A stretch of 10,490 nt of DNA from an uncultured Eubacteriales bacterium (lineage in GTDB: Bacteria; Bacillota; Clostridia; Oscillospirales; UMGS1783). The notes beneath the pieces were generated by a model, which was not told the DNA's origin, made no database searches, and worked only from the letters and a program-made list of their open reading frames with translations. The stretch is taken from positions 1-10,490 of the forward strand of contig USJY01000024.1 in the NCBI GenBank assembly GCA_900555065.1, in the 5' to 3' direction. Positions 6,029-10,490 of this stretch are shown one piece after another (the stretch's first letter is position 1; each line of letters starts with the position of its first letter). A program made the translations under genes and the position numbers.

Positions 6029-7906
6029 ATGTCGAAACGGCAGCTTCGTACGCTTGTGCGGATCCTGGTCGGCGCAGCCTTCTTTGTCCTTGCCGTGCTG
6101 CTGCCGGTCCAGGAATATGTCCCCGCGGCGTACGCGTTTTATGCAAAGCTCGCGCTGTTTTTGGTCCCCTATCTGATTATCGGGTACGATGTGCTGCTGA
6201 AGGCTGCGCGCAATATCGGACACGGTCAGGTGTTCGACGAGAACTTTTTAATGTGTATCGCAACAATCGGCGCGTTTTGCATTGACCAGTACCCGGAGGC
6301 CGTTGCCGTCATGCTCTTCTATCAGGTGGGCGAGCTGTTCCAGGCCTATGCCGTAGGCCGCTCGCGTCGTTCCATTGCGGCGCTGATGGATATCCGTCCG
6401 GATATTGCCAACCTGGAACGCGGCGGCGAAGTTGTGCAAGTCGATCCCGAAACCGTCCAGGTCGGGGATGTAATCGTCGTCAAGCCCGGCGAACGCGTCC
6501 CGCTCGACGGCACGGTCCTTGCGGGCGCGTCGGCGCTCGACACTTCGGCTCTTACGGGCGAATCCCTGCCGCGCGAGGTCGCGGCGGGCAGCGAGGTCGT
6601 CAGCGGCTGCATTAACCTGAGCGGTCTGCTGCGCATCCGGGTTGCAAAGGAGTTCGGTCAGTCGACAGTCTCCAAAATACTGGAGCTTGTGGAAAATGCG
6701 AGCGAGAAAAAGGCGCGCTCGGAAAACTTCATCACAAAATTCGCGCGCTATTATACGCCGGCCGTCGTCGTAGCCGCCGTCCTGCTCGCCGTCGTGCCGC
6801 CCTTGTTCACAGGCGCGTGGTCCGAATGGGTCCGGCGCGCGCTTATCTTCCTCGTCATCTCCTGTCCCTGCGCGCTCGTCATCTCGGTTCCGCTCAGTTT
6901 TTTCGGCGGCATCGGCGGCGCTTCGCGCTGCGGCATACTCGTCAAAGGCGCGGCCTATCTCGAGTCGCTCGCCCGGACGAAAACGGTCGTGTTTGACAAG
7001 ACCGGCACGCTCACCAAGGGCACGTTCCGCGTCACCGCCCTGCACCCCGGCTCTATTTCCGAACAGCAGCTGCTGGAGTACGCGGCGCTGGCCGAAAGCT
7101 ACTCCAAACACCCCATTTCCCAGTCCCTGCTGGCAGCCTATGGCAGGCAGCCCGACCCGGCCCGCGTCTCGGAAGTGGAGGAAATTGCCGGGCACGGCGT
7201 CGCCGCCACGGTCGACGGCCGGCGCATTTACGCGGGCAACGGCAAGCTCATGGCCCGCGTCGGTGCGAGTTATCGCGACTGCCATCTGCCCGGCACCATC
7301 GTCCATGTCGCCGTCGACGGCGTGTACGAAGGACATATCGTCATCTCCGACGAGATGAAGGAGGATGCGAAAGAGGCGGTCGCAGGCCTGAAGGCGGCCG
7401 GCGTGACAAAAACGCTTATGCTGACAGGCGACCGCCGCGCAGTCGGCGAACATGTCGCGGCCGAGCTGGGCCTGGACGGCGTCTATGCCGAACTGCTGCC
7501 CGCGGACAAGGTTGAGAAAGTGGAACAGCTTTTGCAGGAGGAACCGGCCGGCGGCGTGCTCGCCTTTGTCGGCGACGGTATCAACGACGCGCCCGTTCTC
7601 TCCCGTGCGGATATCGGCATCGCGATGGGCGCAATGGGCTCAGATGCGGCCATCGAAGCGGCCGACGTTGTGCTGATGGACGACAAGCCCTCCAAAATCG
7701 CGCTTGCAGTCCGCATCGCGCGCCGCACCCTGCGCATTGCGCGCCAGAACGTGGTGTTCGCGCTAGCGGTCAAGGGTATTATGCTGCTGATGGGCGCGTT
7801 TGGCGTTGCCAACCTGTGGGAGGCTGTCTTTGCGGATGTGGGCGTATCGGTTATCGCCATTCTCAATGCGATGCGCGCCCTCTCGATTCGTCCCTATCGG
7901 AAATAG
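6029..7906 (+). CDS. cadA: P1B-type heavy-metal (Zn/Cd/Pb) exporting ATPase
   Basis: 625-residue membrane pump that uses ATP to export divalent soft metals from the cytosol. Motifs in order: actuator TGES (176-179), metal-binding CPC in the sixth membrane helix (279-281), phosphorylation loop DKTGT with D323, HP (361-362) in the nucleotide-binding domain, MLTGD (464-468) and VGDGINDAP (514-522). In the last two helices, K582 and D603 (in FADVGVS) correspond to the lysine and aspartate typical of Zn/Cd/Pb (P1B-2) pumps. The N-terminus begins with membrane helices (about 10-25, 37-53) within a few residues of the start, so the usual N-terminal HMA domain(s) are absent; a single HMA protein is encoded just upstream. 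GGGGAGG (6014-6020) supports the ATG. Co-transcribed with the ArsR and HMA genes. Zn versus Cd preference cannot be told from sequence. Confidence 0.95.
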   Translation: MSKRQLRTLVRILVGAAFFVLAVLLPVQEYVPAAYAFYAKLALFLVPYLIIGYDVLLKAARNIGHGQVFDENFLMCIATIGAFCIDQYPEAVAVMLFYQVGELFQAYAVGRSRRSIAALMDIRPDIANLERGGEVVQVDPETVQVGDVIVVKPGERVPLDGTVLAGASALDTSALTGESLPREVAAGSEVVSGCINLSGLLRIRVAKEFGQSTVSKILELVENASEKKARSENFITKFARYYTPAVVVAAVLLAVVPPLFTGAWSEWVRRALIFLVISCPCALVISVPLSFFGGIGGASRCGILVKGAAYLESLARTKTVVFDKTGTLTKGTFRVTALHPGSISEQQLLEYAALAESYSKHPISQSLLAAYGRQPDPARVSEVEEIAGHGVAATVDGRRIYAGNGKLMARVGASYRDCHLPGTIVHVAVDGVYEGHIVISDEMKEDAKEAVAGLKAAGVTKTLMLTGDRRAVGEHVAAELGLDGVYAELLPADKVEKVEQLLQEEPAGGVLAFVGDGINDAPVLSRADIGIAMGAMGSDAAIEAADVVLMDDKPSKIALAVRIARRTLRIARQNVVFALAVKGIMLLMGAFGVANLWEAVFADVGVSVIAILNAMRALSIRPYRK

Positions 7907-7931
7907 CGCGTCGGCATACAGCCGGCCGCAG

Positions 7932-7970
7932 GCGCGGCGTGTGCGGTTATCCGTTCACGCCGCGCTTTTT
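7932..7970 (+). terminator. Rho-independent terminator of the metal operon
   Basis: Perfect ten-pair stem GCGCGGCGTG (7932-7941) with CACGCCGCGC (7956-7965), 14-base loop, then five T. It lies 26 bases after the ATPase stop codon. Confidence 0.92.
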
Positions 7971-8334
7971 ATCATGGAGCGTGCAGCGGTGTTTCCGTCT
8001 TTCCCGCCTGCCTCGCTTCCGCCGCGCATGGCGTTACGCGCCGCGCTTCAGTCCGCACGTTTCTGCGTCCGGCGCCCGCGTTTTACGCGTCCCGTCATGC
8101 CTTTGCCGCCTCCCGCCGCGCGTCGTACTCTGCACTCGCGCCCGCGCCTGCATCCGCGCCTGCACTTGCGCCCGCGCCCCGCGCCCTGCATCCGCGCCTG
8201 CACTTGCGCCCGCGCCCGCGCTTCGGATCTTACCCCGCCGCCCATTGCCCGTCTGATCCGCCGCGCGCTGCTCCGGCTCCGCGGCGTGCCGGCGACGTCC
8301 ACATACCCCTGCAAAAAATTTACGAAAAACACTC
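7971..8334. other. Gene-free C-rich spacer
   Basis: No supported gene on either strand; frames are arginine/proline/alanine-rich low-complexity sequence. The + strand is strongly C-biased: 8131-8220 has 48 C against 25 G counted by eye. It contains a near-tandem direct repeat at 8147-8217 and becomes AT-rich after about 8310, at the promoter of the next unit. Confidence 0.65.
8147..8217. repeat. 33-bp direct repeat, 38-bp period
   Basis: Bases 8147-8179 and 8185-8217 are identical over 33 positions, starting CCTGCATCCGCGCC and continuing TGCACTTGCGCCCGCGCCC, separated by five bases. Flanking DNA has further degenerate CGCGCC-rich copies. Confidence 0.9.
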
Positions 8335-8362
8335 TTGACAAACACGTAAAATCGAATATAAT
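8335..8362 (+). promoter_or_regulatory. Promoter of the T-box/ligase unit
   Basis: TTGACA (8335-8340) and TATAAT (8357-8362), both consensus, with a 16-base spacer. Predicted start is near 8369, about a dozen bases before Stem I of the T-box leader. Confidence 0.92.
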
Positions 8363-8381
8363 AAAATATAATCCAAATATT

Positions 8382-8628
8382 AAAGCGCGATGACAAAGAG
8401 TAGTAGATTCGCTATTTCCGCCATAGAGAGGGAGCGCCGCCGGCTGAAAGCCTCCCGCGGACACTGGCGTTTCGAACTCGCTTTTGAGCGGCTTTCGGGC
8501 GGCCCGCCGTTATACGGGCGGCGTTTCTTATGACGCGTAGAGCGGGCTGCGCCTTTTCTGCAGCCAATCCGGGTGGTACCGCGGAAGTGTATCTTTCGTC
8601 CCTGTGCAAATGAGCACAGGGATTTTTT
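8382..8628 (+). promoter_or_regulatory. T-box riboswitch, probable tRNA-Leu (CUC specifier)
   Basis: Leader RNA that reads through its terminator when a matching uncharged tRNA binds. Stem I base pairs 8382-8388 with 8488-8495, followed by a GATGACA/TTGA kink-turn region (8389-8395, 8484-8487), AAG/CTT (8396-8398 with 8481-8483) and the AGTA strand (8402-8405) facing GAA (8474-8476). Reading the triplet after GAA, as in the B. subtilis tyrS leader (GAA-UAC-A), gives CTC at 8477-8479 followed by G: a leucine codon. The distal arm has AGAGAGGGAG and CTGAAAGCCTCCC. Stem III pairs GGCTGC (8545-8550) with GCAGCC (8560-8565). The T-box core GGGTGGTACCGCG is at 8571-8583; its TGGT (8574-8577) suits a tRNA ending ACCA, consistent with A73 of tRNA-Leu. 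The T-box call is near certain; the specifier is a hand fold. Confidence 0.95.
8599..8628 (+). terminator. Regulated terminator of the T-box leader
   Basis: Perfect nine-pair stem TCCCTGTGC (8599-8607) and GCACAGGGA (8614-8622), six-base loop, six T. The TCCC of its left arm is also the partner of GGG in the T-box core, so the antiterminator and terminator are mutually exclusive. Confidence 0.95.
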
Positions 8629-8681
8629 CGTATTTGGAGAACTACAGTAAATCCCCCGGCGGGGAGAAGGAGCGATTGGAT

Positions 8682-10334
8682 ATGGACGAATTACTCAAAA
8701 TGACCTTGACCGAACTGCTGCAGGAGCGGGTGCGGCTGCACGGCGACCGGTTGGCCTACCGCTACACCGATCGCGACTACACACGCACCTATCGTGAATT
8801 TGACGCGGAGACGGATGAGATCGCCAAGGGATTTCTGGCCATGGGCCTAAAAAAAGGCGACCATATCGCGATCTGGGCGCCGAACATCCCGGAATGGGTT
8901 CTCACCCTGTTTGCGACGGCGAAAATCGGCGGTGTGCTCGTCACGGTCAATACAAACTACAAGGTGTTCGAGCTGGAATACCTGCTCAGGCAGTCGGATT
9001 CGGCCGCCCTTGTCATGGCGCAGTCGTATAAGGGCACGCGCTACGCCGATATTGTAAACGAACTGCTGCCCGGTCTCGCCGCGCACAATCCGTCAGAACC
9101 GCTGAACCGGGAAGAGCTGCCGTATCTGCGCCATATTTTTTATACCGGTGAAGAGGGCATGCCCGGCACCACGCCGTTCTGGTCGCTCAAAGAGCTGGGC
9201 CGGAGCGTCCCGGACGAGGTCCTCGAGGCGGCAAAGCGCGACCAGCACTACGACGACGTGGTGAATATGCAGTACACTTCGGGCACGACGGGCTTTCCCA
9301 AAGGTGTCATGCTCACCCATTATAACATCATTAACAACGGCAAGAATATAGGCGACTGCATGAAGTTTACGGAGAACGACAAACTCTGTATTCCCGTCCC
9401 CTTTTTCCACTGCTTCGGCCTGGTGCTGGCCACGCTCGCCTCTATCACGCACAGCACCGCCATGGTACCCATTGATGTGTTTGACGCGAAAAAGGTCATG
9501 GAAGCCATACACACCGAACGCTGTACCGCCGTGCACGGCGTGCCGACCATGTTTATCGCGATGCTGGAGCACCCCGACTTTTCCAAATATGATTTTACCT
9601 CTCTGCGCACGGGGATCATGGCGGGTTCTCCCTGCCCGATTAAGGTGATGCGCCAGGTCGTGGACCAGATGCATATGCCCGAAATCACCATTGCCTACGG
9701 CATGACGGAATCGTCCCCCGTGAGCGCCCAGACCACGACGGACGACCCGCTTGAGCTGCGCGTGGCCACCGTCGGCAGGGTACACCCGCACGTCGAGGTC
9801 AAGATTGTCGATATTGAGACGGGCGAACCCGTCGGTCCGGGTGTGGAGGGCGAATACTGCACGCGCGGCTACAGCGTCATGAAAGGCTATTACAAAATGC
9901 CTGAGGCGACGGCCCTTGCCATCGACAAGGACGGCTGGCTCCATTCAGGCGACGTTGCGAGCGTGGATGAAAACGGCTACTTCCGCATCACAGGCCGGAT
10001 CAAGGATATGATTATCCGCGGCGGCGAGAACATATACCCCAAGGAAATCGAAGATTTTCTCTATACCAACCCCAAGGTCAAGGACGTGCAGGTGATCGGC
10101 GTGCCCAGCCGGAAATACGGCGAAGAAGTCATGGCCGTCATCATCCCCAAAGAAGGGGTCGAAGTCACTGAGGAGGAAATCCGCCAGTTTGCACTGGAGC
10201 GGATTGCGCGTTATAAAACGCCGAAATACGTCCGGTTTGTGGACGCGTTCCCCATGAACGCGGCGGGCAAGATACTCAAATATAAAATGCGTGAAATGTA
10301 CGGTGCGGAGATCAGCGAGAAAGAAGCCATATAG
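8682..10334 (+). CDS. AMP-forming acyl-CoA synthetase, YngI-like
   Basis: 550-residue adenylate-forming ligase: activates a carboxylic acid with ATP to the acyl-AMP, then transfers it to CoA. Visible motifs: P-loop TSGTTGFPKG (199-208), YGMTE (339-343), HSGD with D424, the hinge GRIKDMIIRGGENIYP (438-453), and catalytic K530 in NAAGKILKYK near the C-terminus. The full length and the stretch IPVPFFHCFG (237-246) closely resemble B. subtilis YngI, which lies in a leucine/branched-chain catabolic cluster. Substrate cannot be read off; short or medium, perhaps branched, acids are plausible. ATG 8682 is preceded by AAGGAG (8667-8672). The frame is open back to a GTG at 8604, but that lies inside the T-box terminator stem and is rejected. 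It is the only gene in its unit, controlled by a leucine-type T-box and closed by its own terminator. Confidence 0.94.
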   Translation: MDELLKMTLTELLQERVRLHGDRLAYRYTDRDYTRTYREFDAETDEIAKGFLAMGLKKGDHIAIWAPNIPEWVLTLFATAKIGGVLVTVNTNYKVFELEYLLRQSDSAALVMAQSYKGTRYADIVNELLPGLAAHNPSEPLNREELPYLRHIFYTGEEGMPGTTPFWSLKELGRSVPDEVLEAAKRDQHYDDVVNMQYTSGTTGFPKGVMLTHYNIINNGKNIGDCMKFTENDKLCIPVPFFHCFGLVLATLASITHSTAMVPIDVFDAKKVMEAIHTERCTAVHGVPTMFIAMLEHPDFSKYDFTSLRTGIMAGSPCPIKVMRQVVDQMHMPEITIAYGMTESSPVSAQTTTDDPLELRVATVGRVHPHVEVKIVDIETGEPVGPGVEGEYCTRGYSVMKGYYKMPEATALAIDKDGWLHSGDVASVDENGYFRITGRIKDMIIRGGENIYPKEIEDFLYTNPKVKDVQVIGVPSRKYGEEVMAVIIPKEGVEVTEEEIRQFALERIARYKTPKYVRFVDAFPMNAAGKILKYKMREMYGAEISEKEAI

Positions 10335-10370
10335 CCGCGGCGGTCCATCCATTCCGCAATGGCGGATAGA

Positions 10371-10412
10371 AGCGCGGGGCGTGCCCTTTTGGGTGCGTCC
10401 CGCGCTTTTTTT
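10371..10412 (+). terminator. Rho-independent terminator of the ligase gene
   Basis: Sixteen-pair stem (10371-10386 with 10391-10406) including three G-T wobbles, TTTT loop, outer arms AGCGCGGG and CCCGCGCT, followed by a T-run to 10412. It lies 36 bases after the stop codon. Confidence 0.92.
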
Positions 10413-10439
10413 GCGCCGCGCAGAGCCGCTGCGTCTCAC

Positions 10440-10490
10440 GCCCGCGCCCCGCGCCCGCGCCCGCGCCTGCGCCCGCGCCCAACGCCCGCG
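10440..10490. repeat. C-rich CGCCCG low-complexity repeat at window edge
   Basis: Degenerate tandem hexamer-like sequence built from GCGCCC/CGCCCG, continuing past the window end. It resembles the spacers at 1-40 and 8131-8220 in composition. No gene visible. Confidence 0.7.

Noticed and set aside
6248..7453. 401-residue minus-strand open frame
   Set aside because: It is antisense to the P-type ATPase, whose motifs are unambiguous; long antisense frames are common in GC-rich genes.
8473..8475. CGA (Arg) as the T-box specifier
   Set aside because: This needs GAGT/ACTC pairing directly under the loop and leaves TTT where GAA is expected. The CTC reading restores GAA opposite AGTA, the kink-turn spacing and the lower stem. 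It is kept as the main alternative.
8604..8681. Upstream GTG start for the ligase (26 extra residues)
   Set aside because: The GTG lies within the T-box terminator stem; ATG 8682 has AAGGAG at good spacing and matches the family N-terminus.
9093..9944. 283-residue minus-strand open frame, His/Arg-rich
   Set aside because: Antisense shadow of the acyl-CoA ligase, with no start signal or domain.

Overview
The window looks like a chromosomal segment of a GC-rich anaerobic Firmicute, probably a Clostridia-type gut or sediment bacterium. Four things point that way: strong AGGAGG-type ribosome binding sites before nearly every gene, a canonical T-box leader, intrinsic terminators with U-tracts, and an acyl-CoA ligase closest in my memory to Bacillus YngI. 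The lineage is an inference; no rRNA or other marker gene is present. All eight genes are on the + strand.

Layout. 1-206 is GC-rich spacer. 207-2444 holds a GNAT acetyltransferase and a 23S rRNA uracil-C5 methyltransferase (RlmD/RlmCD type), probably co-transcribed. 2445-3859 is a patch of clearly lower GC carrying a WapI/DUF6228-like immunity-type protein and a DUF4145 protein; it looks like acquired accessory DNA. 3860-4342 is spacer with hairpins, an orphan intrinsic terminator, and then an AT-rich control region for a small XRE repressor (4352-4600), which is closed by a perfect bidirectional terminator. 4661-5216 is gene-free and contains fourteen exact-length 20-bp tandem repeats.

5217-7970 is a complete heavy-metal resistance operon. 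It has a consensus promoter, an SmtB/CadC-type operator, an ArsR/SmtB sensor with two potential metal sites, a free-standing HMA metal-binding protein, a P1B-type Zn/Cd/Pb ATPase lacking its own N-terminal HMA domain, and a terminator. The metal-sensing repressor should derepress the operon when Zn, Cd or Pb rises; the HMA protein would hand metal to the pump.

7971-8334 is C-rich low-complexity spacer. 8335-10412 is a second self-contained unit: promoter, T-box riboswitch whose specifier reads most consistently as CUC (leucine), a YngI-like AMP-forming acyl-CoA ligase, and a terminator. Leucine-tRNA control of an acyl-CoA ligase is the most interesting item here. It suggests activation of a branched short-chain acid (isovalerate is my candidate) for leucine synthesis by reductive carboxylation. 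The window ends in C-rich hexamer-like repeats.

Several start codons were reassigned from the longest open frame using ribosome binding sites: XRE to 4352, ArsR to GTG 5292, HMA protein to 5792, ligase to 8682.
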